Shown: in pieces, positions 11,643-22,405 of the stretch
Numbering within the stretch: the stretch's first letter is position 1
How the letters are laid out: every line of letters starts with the position of its first letter
Source: Rhyacophila brunnea
Taxonomy: Eukaryota > Arthropoda > Insecta > Trichoptera > Rhyacophilidae
DNA length: 64,000 bases
Assembly: GCA_022495005.1 (NCBI GenBank)
Contig: JAGYXB010000825.1
Coordinates: forward strand, 3,348,001-3,412,000
Reading direction: 5' to 3'
Translations under genes and position numbers: made by a program
The notes under the pieces: generated by a model
Databases searched by the model: none
What the model was told of the DNA's origin: nothing
Seen by the model: only the letters and a program-made list of their open reading frames with translations

Positions 11643-11966
11643 ATTATTGTAAATAAAAATTGTTCGTAGTTATGTAAGATCCAGCACATACAAAGAAATA
11701 AAGACCTTCGTATAGAGTGTGTTTAATTAATTACACACGATATTTCGAACGTATCAAAATTCAAATTTGAAAATGTTTAATCAAAAATAATAACTCTGTT
11801 TCAAATTAAAGTCCAAAATTCAAAATATTAATACATACTTACAGTGGATTTATCTGTAAGGAACGCTTCCATAATTGATTTATCATTATAATCTGAGTGT
11901 TTTATTATGTTTTCTTTCGCAAAAAAAAACAAGGGAAAGTACCATTAAAAGACATTACTTGTTAAG

Positions 11967-12010
11967 CGACCCGCACCGCAAGCGAAGGGGGAGGCCGAAG
12001 GAGAATTGAG
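11967..12010 (+). pseudogene. Tiny LINE RT tail remnant
   Basis: Reads PHRKRRGRPKEN then a stop, the GRP-rich box found near the C-terminus of endonuclease-RT LINE proteins (compare 5765-5990 and 18440-18619). Nothing upstream can be aligned by eye. Weak on its own. Confidence 0.35.
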
Positions 12011-12315
12011 GAAGATAAAAAATGCTCCAAGGGCGATACTAATGACTCAGGCCTCTTATACCAGTCATATTTTATTTTATTTTATTTCAAGAAAACGGAT
12101 ATTTGTCAAAATATTTTTTTTGTTGTTTTTGCACTCATTCAATGATTTTTTGAGAATTATTTCATGCAAAAATTAAATGCTTACCTCTTCCGTGAAGTGG
12201 CACTTGGAAACTCAGCGATTTTCGTAGTAATTGCTCATTTATTTGTAATAAAATACTGTACAGACCGAGATTTATAGCTGCAAAACAGAATATTAAAATG
12301 TATTTAAATATAAAT

Positions 12316-12704
12316 CGAATGTGTTTAGGAAAAAGGGCGTAACCCTCACAAAACAAAAGAGGCAAAAAACGTTTTTTGAGAGATTTTAGTTTAATATTTT
12401 TTTTAAAATAGGCACAGATATTAGGTGCGTGATGATTGATGACTTGGTGTAATATATTTTCGATCTAATAATAATTAAAGAAGTTATTACAGAAAAATCA
12501 TTAAAATTGAGGATAAATGCTTTTTCCATAAAATACAAATTAATTAATCTCAATTTATTAAAACCTGAATTTAGATAATAATTCGGCATTTTACGGCTTA
12601 CTTCCTTTTTATAGAACGTGTATTTAGTTGTATACATTGTTAATATCTAATAAAAGTACTTTTCGAAAAATCGAGGGTTACGCCTTTTTTCCTAAACACA
12701 GTCG
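12316..12704. mobile_element. MITE family E, copy 2, opposite orientation, with 4-bp duplication
   Basis: The ends are CGAATGTGTTTAGGAAAAAG (left) and the complement of CGACTGTGTTTAGGAAAAAA (right). The 4-bp repeat AAAT flanks it (12312-12315, 12705-12708). The body is the reverse complement of 2141-2534. The 83- and 67-codon minus ORFs here are chance products of the AT-rich body. Confidence 0.75.
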
Positions 12705-12959
12705 AAATGTATTTTCAAGTACCTACCTACTTTAAAGATACAATATTATTATGTTTCATTATTTCTTTCAATTTTATATTTAAGTAAATAATGCCACATT
12801 CAAGATTAAATAAGGGTAAATTTAGCATCCCATTGACTTAGTATGTAGAGCTGCCGTGTTTGTATAAATACGAAGCCGTGAATCGCTACTTCGAACCCCC
12901 AACTGGTCTAAAAATATTCGAATCTGTTTTTTATCCAATATGAGGACTCAATGAGTTAA

Positions 12960-13200
12960 GCCGTTAAGCGAATGACTAACAACTCCCTCACCTAGGTTGT
13001 TTCTTTATGGCTGAGATCATGACTACCCTGAAAATTGGTCATCTTCTGAACGAATAGGATTTTCCACCCTTCTCGGTCATCTGATTCCCTCAGGCCAGAG
13101 TGAAGGCTGCCCACAGTAAGCACCTCCATTTGATCGTTTTAGTGCACCGACGCTCTTCCTCTACTCGTCTTCCTTGGAGGCTACCCAAAACCATAAATCT
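12960..13200 (-). pseudogene. Possible LINE C-terminal remnant
   Basis: A minus-strand frame reads SLHSGLRESDDREGWK (about 13050-13110), resembling the S..DR..W motif that ends many LINE ORF2 proteins. It is GC-richer than its surroundings but broken by stops. Family unassigned. Confidence 0.25.
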
Positions 13201-13894
13201 TGCGAGGTTATCTGGTCCGCGTCGAATAAATTGTAAAAGTACATCTCAGACATATTATCGACAGCCGTTCCATTATCTAGAGTCTGTGGATGATTGACTG
13301 GTTCATCTTGTGCTCTATCCAAGAAATACAAAGCATTAAACAAACATATATTTCTTGTAAAAACATCTTAACAGATTATGTAGAGGTAATAGTAAATGGT
13401 CCGCTTTGGATCGAACATGGTAATATACTTTTATGGTTATAATAGTATTATGAACGCGAGCGATGGACGAATGATAACGTATCCTTTTATAAAGTCGTGG
13501 TTCTTAATAACAATTCCTTGAGTCTGGAAAATTTATATAATTATAGTGTTTTCTTCAAGCCACGCAGAGGTAAAAAGAAGTAACTGTACTTCTTCCGTTA
13601 TTTAAAAAATCATGGAATTCTTTGTTTTGTTATGATTTACGATAACACGAACTAGCATTCCTCAATCGTTTCATTAAAGTTACAAAAATATCATTACGGT
13701 TTGAATATTATTTCTTCTCCTAATTCTGTCGATTACAGGATTTTTAATGTGAGATTTATGCATTTATTACGATTGGAATAAACATGTACAAAACAACAAC
13801 TAGTCTTAATATTGTTGTATACAACATGTAATTATGTTTTGGTTCAATACCATAGAATATTGTCGCACCTTGGCTAGACCGAATCAACTATAAT

Positions 13895-14205
13895 AATAAA
13901 CGATTTTTTGTATTCAACGAATACGACACAAAATTTGAGAATGTAACATTCTATATAATTGAAAACATCTCATTCATAAACTAGAAAAAAAATGTAGAAC
14001 TAAATACGACACCCGACTGGACCTGAACCGGTATCTGTTGGATTCGCGCCAGTACATTTTTCCAATCAAGCTAGGTCATCTTAGTTAATTACGACGATTT
14101 TAACTTGTAGTTGTTACATGAAACGCTTTTTTTTCTACAAAAACGATTTTTTCTAGTGTGTGTATGCATGAGATATTTTCAAACTATGTATATTAAACCA
14201 TAATA
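13895..14205 (-). repeat. SINE-B copy followed by an inverted tail fragment
   Basis: The minus-strand copy spans 13895-14131: tail, tRNA-like part with GGTTCAGGTCCAG B-box and GGATTCGCGCC anticodon region, then leader GTTTCATGTAACAAC. Directly beyond the leader, 14139-14205 carries the tail again in + orientation (TTTTCTAGTGTGTGTATGCA). Both outer ends therefore carry tail sequence. Confidence 0.6.
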
Positions 14206-14339
14206 TAGCCAGGTATAATTATTTTCATTATTCATCTACTTGGTAACTGTATTTTTTGTTCAATTTTAAACGATTTTTTTTACAACATTTTTTTAATTAA
14301 GCTGGCATTATGGACCATTCAGATTTATAACCGACTGCG

Positions 14340-14600
14340 CAACTATCCTCAATGGATCTCTATCCTGAGCTCTTTCCCTCTCTCCGGATGGTCACACTCA
14401 GCTTCTCTGTGTCCCTCTTGACGTAATCCGCTCATCTCCTTTGGTTTTCTTTAACCGATCTAAGTATTCTTTGATCTTCTATCTATTCTTCTATCTATTC
14501 TTCAATCCTGGAATAGCTTTTTCTTGTTTCTTCGTTAGGCCTCAGGTTTCACATACATAATAGAGTAATTTTTAATGGTCACTTTGTACCTACGTATACC
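14340..14600 (-). pseudogene. Decayed endonuclease-RT LINE fragment
   Basis: The minus strand has LLYYVCET followed by ...KKQEKAIPGLKNR...LDRLKKTKGDE across frames. This recalls the [Y]GSETW[T/S]L...K...FERK.LR region of RTE/CR1-like reverse transcriptases, seen intact at 18200-18300. Heavily mutated. Confidence 0.35.
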
Positions 14601-14609
14601 CGGAATTTT

Positions 14610-16850
14610 GTATGGACAATTAATAGTTTGTACCTGAATAGACTCATCAGTTCGAAGAATGCCACATTTAATCTGTGGTGTTCGATGTGCGGGTTATGGT
14701 GTTGAAGATGATGATGAAGAAGTCGAAGATATATGCAGGAGCGAGTTTTATTTGCAACGTAACGGTCGGTACAATATTATAAATACAATGACAGTACATA
14801 TAACATACTGAGATAGTTACGAGCCAGGTACTTAGATTCGAGTGACATTTTGATAAATCAGTATTCGTAATTTATACAGTCGAAAGTAATACCTAAACAT
14901 TATATTCCAGTACATAATTATATTGAACAAGTCAACGGTTTAAATACGAGTAGCTGTGAATTTTATTTATTATTACAGTCATAATATAATATGATACTAT
15001 GGGAATGGATATTAGATTAATTTTCCATTGCGATACAGTATTTAATATCGCCAATCAATCTGCTGACACAGGTAAACAGTTGTTTACCGGTATATGAGTC
15101 GCTGGGAATTTATTATTGCGGTCGAATCATTTGATACATTAAAAATAGATATTTGATCAATAATATATTGACAGCTACAAATCTCTTGAAGCTGCTAACA
15201 AGTACTAGGTTCATCTCGTTCTTTTGGGAGATGGTGGTTCACAAATACTGGAGATAAATTCAATACGTTTTTCAAATTATTTACTTTACCAAAACCAACC
15301 ACCGTCACGTAAATTGATACACCTAAAAGGATAAAAAAAAAACAAAATATTGTGTATTTTTTTTCATGCCATTATTCAAAGGTTTATTTTCTGCTTTGAT
15401 ACAATATTGTGGATATGTGATACCGTTGTGAAAATTCATTCGTCATTCACCATATCTAAATATAATGGAGGAAATGCGAATTTTGATTTAATCATGCATA
15501 CATATTATACATTGTCATAAATTTAATTAAAATCAAATCTTCTACCTGAATTCAAAATTATAGATTTACATCAGATCATTCATGACTAATTTAACCAATC
15601 AGGCATGCTTAATTTGCATTACAATAAAATTATTGTATTTAAATTGACAATCTATCCTTAGTGAAATATTATTTAAAACTACACATTATTGTATGTAATA
15701 TTTTATATACCTACTAAACATGATTTAGTCATAAAACTACGAAATTTTCAATAGATTTAATATCATTTATCAGCTAAAATATTTAATTTTTTATTTTTAG
15801 ATATTTTAATACAAATATGCCGGTTATTATCAATAACATTTGAATGTACAAGTTTCATTGTGAATGTTGTATTTTATTATATAACACTTTTTTATTATTA
15901 TTATGAGACTTATATTTTATTTATCGTACTTGTTTCCACAGTTATTTTATTACCAATAAAATTATTTAAGTACGATAAATTAAATAGAATTACTAACATA
16001 ATATTAAAGCGTGTGTTATTTTTTATAGTACAAAAAATCCTTATCATATAGGTATATTAATAACATTATATTTCATTTGCTTTGTAACAAAGTTATTTTT
16101 GTTAATTATTCTACTTTAATTTCATTCATTAGTCATTTACGTTGATAGCTTTTTCGGACTATAAACCCACCTTCAGAACAGTTGACTATCACTATGATAT
16201 ATTAAATCCCGACAAACTTCTTAATAATTAAAAATTACCATAATTTAAAAGCGGAGTAAGACTAGATTTTTCCAGCAATATAATATTGCACCAGTCCTTT
16301 AGGGATATAATTATATAGCCCATTTGAGGTTTTTAGCACACTTTATTAAATCACATAATATCATTATTTGTTTAATTAATAAATTGTTAGGATTTTGTCC
16401 TAAGGCCTTATGTCCAGCATGCACTTCTCTATACCACGCTTTGCCACTTTTATTGTATTCCATACTAATTTTGAAAGCAATATGAGTGACCAACTTAACT
16501 GTTATTGTGATCGACTTTTGCATTAAAGTGTTGTCATTGTGTCACTTAAGTACCGCATTCGCTTACATGGAGAACGCAGTAATGTATATTTTCATCAGTA
16601 GATGTTATCAGACCTATATGACGATATTTTTTATGTATTTTAAAATCACGAAGATGCGAGCATTTAAATTTGCAAACATCGCATCCATTTGTTATGTAAC
16701 CAGTATGGATCGTTACATATTTTCAATATTATCATTAATTTCTATAGCGTTCATGTTTTTTTCCAAGATGGTTATATATTTGAAAATTGATCAAGGCTTT
16801 TTTTTTATCAATAAGCATTGAAGGTACTTATAATGTTACTCGCAACATCT
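14610..16850. other. No gene seen
   Basis: AT-rich, no repeat family of the window recognised. The ORF on + at 16486-16821 (111 codons) is rich in Ile/Phe/Tyr as expected from translating AT-rich DNA. It has no family motif, though its hydrophobic stretches leave a decayed membrane-protein exon formally possible. Confidence 0.35.
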
Positions 16851-16854
16851 ACTA

Positions 16855-17005
16855 CGGCTTGGATAGGCAGGGTTTAATTGATTTAAAAAAAACTAATACA
16901 CATTTAGTTCAATGAAAACAAATATGTTTGATTGAGAAAGTACTGTTTATTTCGTTAGTTGCATTATTTATTTCGAATAAGAATGACCTACTTCCACCCC
17001 TCGCC
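16855..17005. mobile_element. Right-end fragment of MITE family M
   Basis: GGATAGGCAGGGTTTAATTG, TTCAATGAAAACAAATA and the terminal CTTCCACCCCTCGCC correspond to 3395-3566. Left end absent. Confidence 0.5.
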
Positions 17006-17790
17006 AATAGTATAAATATGTTATCTACTTTAATTAAAATAAGGCTTGCTAAAATGTCAATGATTTATGCTACATTTATTGTAAGTAAAGATACGTAGCT
17101 AGATACTGTAATCTGATTAAAAAATGTCATCGCTCTAAAGACCCGTGTCATCTAAATCCCTTTATTTTTGGTTACGTACACACAGATGTAGTATGGATAT
17201 ATTTTTCAATCTATCGCCGGATAGGAATTGTGACATAAAATTGGACGTCTACGCACTGTGCGGGCAACAAACCAGCAGACACACAATATTGAAATTCTGT
17301 ATTATGCCTCCTTGCAAGGATGTCAAAATTATTCGGAAATTTTATAATAATTAAATGTATCCATTCATTCACACGTATGGCGATATATCTATATTATAGA
17401 AGTAACGAATAGTGACTTTTAGAATTCAGTGGGCTCTGGAGATCATAATGCATAGATAGGTCGTCGGGGCTTAAGAAGATAATAATACTTAATAATATAA
17501 TGTACATACTACCGATTAATATTATTATAAGCACATAATCCTTTTAGTATTACTTTTACTATCATAAGAGACAAAATTTCAATTTTATTTTAAATAAAAT
17601 ATCTTATATTATGTACATGATTAAATTTGAAAGTTTTGATTATTTGCTTGAAGGCTGATTTTGTCAACAAAATACAGAACATAATAAATTTACGTACATT
17701 GTACATTACAGCATTTGATCGCACATGTATTGATGGTTAATATACGATGCAGCGCAGGTAGATATATTGCGGCAACTATTATTATCTTCT

Positions 17791-18035
17791 CTGTTCTGGC
17801 AGAACACACTAACTGGAGAATACTAGTTTTGAGTAATTTGACTTTGAAGTTGTTAAAATGTTTGAAATGGTCTATCATGTGAGTTTATTAAGTAATCGTA
17901 AAAAGGATGACTTTAAAATAAAGACTGTTTATTCATTAAGAAGGTTTCCAGGGGGTAAAGTTTGAAATAAGGAACATTTTGGTATAACTAATTCAATATG
18001 TCATTTTTTAGAATTAGTGTCTTCTGCCAGAATAG
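17791..18035. mobile_element. MITE family G, copy 1 (245 bp)
   Basis: Near-identical ends: CTGTTCTGGCAGAACACACT and the complement CTATTCTGGCAGAAGACACT. The body GTTTTGAGTAATTTGACTTT...CTATCATGTGAGTTTATTAA is almost identical to 62619-62864, implying recent movement. No clear target duplication was found at either copy. Confidence 0.75.
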
Positions 18036-18115
18036 TGACGTTATTATAATGTTACGTATTGACGTCACTGTTGATTTTAACTGATAATATAATATTACCT
18101 TACTAGTACTTCTCA

Positions 18116-18619
18116 TTGCTGCCCATATTCAAATCCAGAAATGTCCACAGAAAAACTAAGACGCGGCTCTATAAAACCGTCATACGCACAGTCGTTGCAT
18201 ACGGGAGCGAGTCATGGACGCTAAATGTGAAAGCAGCTGAAATGGTGGATTGCTTTGAGAGAAAGATCCTTAGGCGGATATACGGACCCATGAATGATGG
18301 TTGGGAGTGGAGAATTAAGTACAACACGGAACTATACCGCTTATACCAAGATTCAAAACTCTCCAACTTCATAAAACTCCAGAGGCTAAACTGGGCAGGC
18401 CATGTCCAGCGCATGCCTGAGTCACGGATACCGAAGAAGATCCTCGAAGGAAACCCAGGAGGGAAAAGGCCAGTGGGAAAGCCACGCACATGATGGGGTG
18501 ATAATGTTACAAAAGATGCCAACCAGATACTAAAAATCAGGAACTGGAAAAGACGTGCGGAGGACCGTTCCGGCTGGAGGACAGCGGTGGAGGAGGCCAG
18601 GGCTCGACTTGAGCTGTAG
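18116..18619 (+). pseudogene. RTE/CR1-like LINE reverse transcriptase C-terminal region
   Basis: Open for 125 codons (YKTVIRTVVAYGSESWTLN..., FERKILRRIYGP, LNWAGHVQRMP, GGKRPVGKPRT). After one TGA at 18491 it continues in the same frame to WKRRAEDRSGWRTAVEEARA, ending at TAG 18617-18619. These are the hallmark blocks downstream of the RT palm in insect non-LTR endonuclease-reverse transcriptases. The N-terminal endonuclease and catalytic RT motifs are absent (5' truncation), so it is non-functional. It begins shortly after MITE G. Confidence 0.8.
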
Positions 18620-18639
18620 CGCCATCAAAGAAAAAGAAT

Positions 18640-19444
18640 ATAATATTACCTTAAAAATTATTTACTTCGTATATAAACAGTCAGTATTTAATGCAGAAAA
18701 ATCATATTGTTATCATTACCTGTGATTTTTTTAACTTACACATGATTTTCTGATACCATTTTTTTTAAATGTTTACCATAACTCTTTTTTAAAATATGGT
18801 AAATTGACAACTGTTTTTAACTGATGAAACCGGTTCTGATCATTAATAAAATATAGGTAAAACCGTTGATCACGGGGATACGTTATGGATAAGGTCGTGA
18901 TGACCAAAATTTTGTTATCAACTGGAGATTTAAAAAATAAAAGAATTAAAAATAATATTAACACTTTATTAATAAACTAAACAAAATGAACGTATATGCA
19001 TAAAATAAGTAACATAACTTTGTAATAAACTGAGAAAATGCTATTGATTTAAATCCATGTTGCAAAAAATAATCTACATAGTTTTCTCCTGTCTGAACTT
19101 ACATTAATATTATGTAAAATTTGTTGATAACTTTTAAATGATCTGATTTTAGTCGCGTAATCCCACTCATTACTATGATTCATGGCATGTGGCACATGTT
19201 AAAATAAATTCGGGATAAAGTATAATAATAAAAATCTATCCAGATAATAACGAATTCGCGCTCGCCGGTGTCACAATGAACGGTACCTGTATATTTTAAA
19301 GTGCTAAGTTTATTATTAGCAGTTTTTTATATCATAATATTTCATCATTGTTTTAATGTGTTTGCAGAAATAATATATGAGAATTTTTATGTATGTATAT
19401 AACTTTTAACACTTAATTAATCATCAAATTAATATTAAAATATT
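18640..19444. other. No gene seen
   Basis: Plain AT-rich sequence. No repeat or ORF of interest recognised. Confidence 0.4.
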
Positions 19445-19913
19445 TACAAGATAAAAATAACTTTTTTATATACAACGTTTTTCAAATTTTCTGTTGAATC
19501 ATATAAACTTGACTTGACTTGACTAGCTTAAACGATCAAAAATATTTGTACTTGATAGAAATAATACTGAAATGTCATTTTGACATGTAATATTGATTTC
19601 CATAGTAACGCACGTATATATTAATAATTTAGTTGCTAGGACCCCAGACCCCTAGCAACCAATAATAGTGGATTGGATTACGGATTTATTCCGAAATAAC
19701 TTTTCATACAAAACAGAATTAACTGAAAATGAATTCAATTCTACTTAAACATGCCAAAAAGTATTAATAAATGCATTGGCATCGTGTTCTAATATATTCT
19801 AAAAGTTTAAAATGTCTAGCTAGTCGGGAAGTTAGTTAAAAATTGATTGCGAGATTTGTACCGGACAAACAACCACCGGACAAATAATAATACGAGCTAA
19901 TAAAAACGTTGTA
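19445..19913 (-). mobile_element. MITE family C, copy 3 (inverted)
   Basis: Reverse complement of the 26844-27305 copy, including the internal GGATTGGATTACGGATTTAT that copies 1 and 2 lack, so two subfamilies exist. Ends TACAAG... and ...AAAAACGTTGTA. Target duplication not resolved in the A/T-rich flanks. Confidence 0.7.
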
Positions 19914-20099
19914 AAAAGGTTGTTTATTTTAAGAGAGTAACATAATAGACATGATATATCTTTGCTTAAGGATTATTTTGAAAACTATAGCATTACTGTC
20001 AATCATTAGCTGGTGAAGTTGTAAACCTATATAATAAATAAAAAAAATACAGTCACGTCAGTTGTAAGGTAATAGAATCCACTCGATCATCATTATTCA

Positions 20100-20410
20100 T
20101 TATCCATGTGGTTCAGCAATATAATGTGTTTCCTTTACAAAAATAACACAAGATGTCTCTTTCAAAAAAAAAAGCGACAAACCGGTCAACGCCCTTAATA
20201 TTTCACCGCCGAAATGGGAATAAGTAAGTAAATTGCCACCCCTATTCCCAACCCGAGGGCGGATAGATCTGTCGGCGCACAGATATCGGTCAGAAGCATT
20301 CGGATACTTTTTTTTCTTTTGTGGAAAGCGTTCAGTTTTATCACCGGCAATACTCCCGATATCGAACACAGGGGAAAACCAAAAAGGCGGCTTCGGGGTG
20401 CCATGCGTAA
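20100..20410 (-). other. Unrecognised GC-richer ORF (89 codons)
   Basis: Minus strand from ATG at 20369 (MFDIGSIAGDKTERFPQ...) to 20100. The interval 20215-20405 is clearly less AT-rich than its flanks, which is why several frames stay open. There are no domain, splice or signal-peptide features I can name. It may be an old transposon piece or an exon. Confidence 0.2.
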
Positions 20411-20948
20411 TTTAAAAAGTTTCCCTTAATGTGCCGTTTTGTTGCAAAGTCAACGTGTTTAATTGATGGAGGCTACCCACACTAAAAAAGTTGGTCTATT
20501 GTTCTCTAACATTTGTTGTTATTTATTACCTTTAGTTTTACATATAAATCACCAAATATTTGACAGATCTACAAATTTTAACAGTTGGTTAATTTTCATT
20601 CAAATAATAACCATACGATTATTTTACTTATCCTAATGTATGACGTTTAAATCATACATTTAAAAATTATAAATGACTCATTATTTCAGCCTACATAAGT
20701 GAAATTATGATGACTTCAAAATGCAGCCTTTCTCTTATCCTCTGCTTCTCTCAGGGAATGGTGAATGCTGTTCGCAGCAAGCTCTTTCACTTATTGACGT
20801 CAATGCACTGCTTAGTCCCAGAAAACTACCCAAATCTGCCGGTTGCTCCGAATTCTTCAGTATATAACGAGAAATATATCTGAAAATTTTATAATTCATC
20901 TTAATTGACGCCGACTTAATTGTTCATTCTTGTATAAATATTCAACAC

Positions 20949-21097
20949 TACTGTACGAAAACATTTTCTTGGCTACGTGTTAAAACTGTGAACTAACATG
21001 CTCCGCCCATTTTTAACCGCAATTGCACTATAAGCTCCTCCCATTTAGTAAACAACAGCGCCTGGAAACGTAGCCAAGAAGATGTTTACGTACAGTA
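20949..21097. mobile_element. Short MITE with ~30-bp TIRs (149 bp)
   Basis: TACTGTACGAAAACATTTTC...GGCTACG at the left is inverted at the right (CGTAGCC...GTTTACGTACAGTA). The centre holds ATGCTCCGCCCATTTTTAAC and GCTCCTCCCATTT, two similar boxes. Seen once here. Confidence 0.6.
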
Positions 21098-21180
21098 CAG
21101 CAGGTCACGACGGTCAATGACAGTAGTGTACTGAAACAATATTGTAGTAGTACAAGTGAAAGGATTACATAATAAACACT

Positions 21181-21280
21181 AAAGCTTTGAGAAAATCACA
21201 TAAATATGATTGTATTCTCACCGGGAATCAAATCCGAAGCACTCGATGTCAGCGACTTACGAACTGAACTACGAGGTCCG
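21181..21280 (-). repeat. SINE-A fragment
   Basis: Tail part AAAGCTTTGAGAAAATCACA and a diverged tRNA-like head with TCACCGGGAATCAAATCC (complement of a B-box). Faces the + strand fragment at 21421. Confidence 0.5.
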
Positions 21281-21420
21281 GCATCAATTTTCTTGTATTT
21301 TGTTATCTTCAGGGTTCACAACTTTGCACTGTACACAAATATGGAGAACATAAATGGTTTATAATATAAGCATGCACTTTAACCATACATGTATATTAAG
21401 TCAAAGCACATTTGAATGCA

Positions 21421-21513
21421 TGGCGATTCATCCGGGAGTTCCGGGTTCGATCCCGGTGAGGTCACAATACATTTATGTGATTTTTTTTTTATCAAAGTGT
21501 TTGATTGTTTCAC
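21421..21513 (+). repeat. SINE-A fragment
   Basis: CCGGGTTCGATCCCGG B-box, then GTCACAATACATTTATGTGA and the tail TTTGATTGTTTCAC. The head is truncated upstream of the anticodon arm. With the fragment at 21181-21280 it forms an inverted pair about 140 bp apart. Confidence 0.55.
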
Positions 21514-21605
21514 TTCTATTACTGCCTACACTACAGTCATCGAACCTCTTGGCCTGTTGTAGCGTTATGCAGAATATATTATACTCTATATCAATAAAAT
21601 ATTTG

Positions 21606-21791
21606 ACTAAGGAAACAACTCAAAATTTCAAGGTTTTTAGTTAATAATGCTATTTTATGTAGAAAGGTGTTCTCGATTAATACATTTATTGTTTTCTCAA
21701 AATCAATACTTTAAAATTAAAATGAGAATTTATGCAAAAAATTCAATCACCATTATCTTGGAACAAGGTTTTTTGAGTTGTTTCCCTATTG
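21606..21791. mobile_element. MITE family D, internally deleted copy
   Basis: Shares AAACAACTCAAAATTTC, AATGCTATTTTATGTAGAAA and TTGGAACAAGGTTTTTTGAG with 1345-1699 but is about half as long. The left terminus is eroded. Confidence 0.55.
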
Positions 21792-22192
21792 AAATATGGT
21801 ATTGATATATATTATTATGTGTAAGTCTTCGGTAACTGCTTTTGAGATATTCATCGACGGTTAGTGGTAAATATCATAGAATGGACGAATAATGGTTGCT
21901 TCGAAAGAAAAGTGTATTTAATATAACTGTAGTATTCTTTCGTTCAGCGGAGGATAGGTATTATAGATGAAAGACGGTAGTAGAAGGTGATGATGATAGT
22001 AGAAGGTGACGCGATGATGAAGGAAGCAAAAATTTATTTACCGTTTCAAATAACTACAAGGGTACAATCGATGCAATACAATAAATACAACGGTAGTTCG
22101 GTGCGATGTGTCTTCAACGGAAACTTGTAATCGAGCGAGATGTCTAATCGATTCTGAACCGCTATTTATTAACCGCCGCACTATGAAATAAT

Positions 22193-22405
22193 CTTCTTCT
22201 TCTACCCTGTCACATCCCAACATTGGGGCATAGGGCAAGCACAAGTTGGCGCCACTTCCCTCGGTCCATCGCCAACTCCTGCGCCTCCCGCCATGTCAGA
22301 CCTGCAGCACGTATGTCGCTTTTGTAGCACCGCTGCAGGGTGAGGGAGGGCCGGCCACGGCGACGGAATCCTTGAGGCTGTGCCACAAGGGTGTGTATAA
22401 CCCCC
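22193..22405 (-). pseudogene. LINE ORF2 C-terminus
   Basis: Minus-strand frame RRRGRPSLTLQRCYKSDIRA followed by GLTWREAQELAMDRGKWRQL, VLALCP and a stop. This is the typical end of an RTE/Nimb-like LINE protein. GC-rich block, so probably young, but truncated. A related, more decayed piece is at 53965-54190. Confidence 0.7.

Noticed and set aside
16486..16821. 111-codon membrane protein gene
   Set aside because: Ile/Phe/Tyr/Met-rich composition is what AT-rich DNA gives by chance; no motif, no splice context, no homologue recognised.
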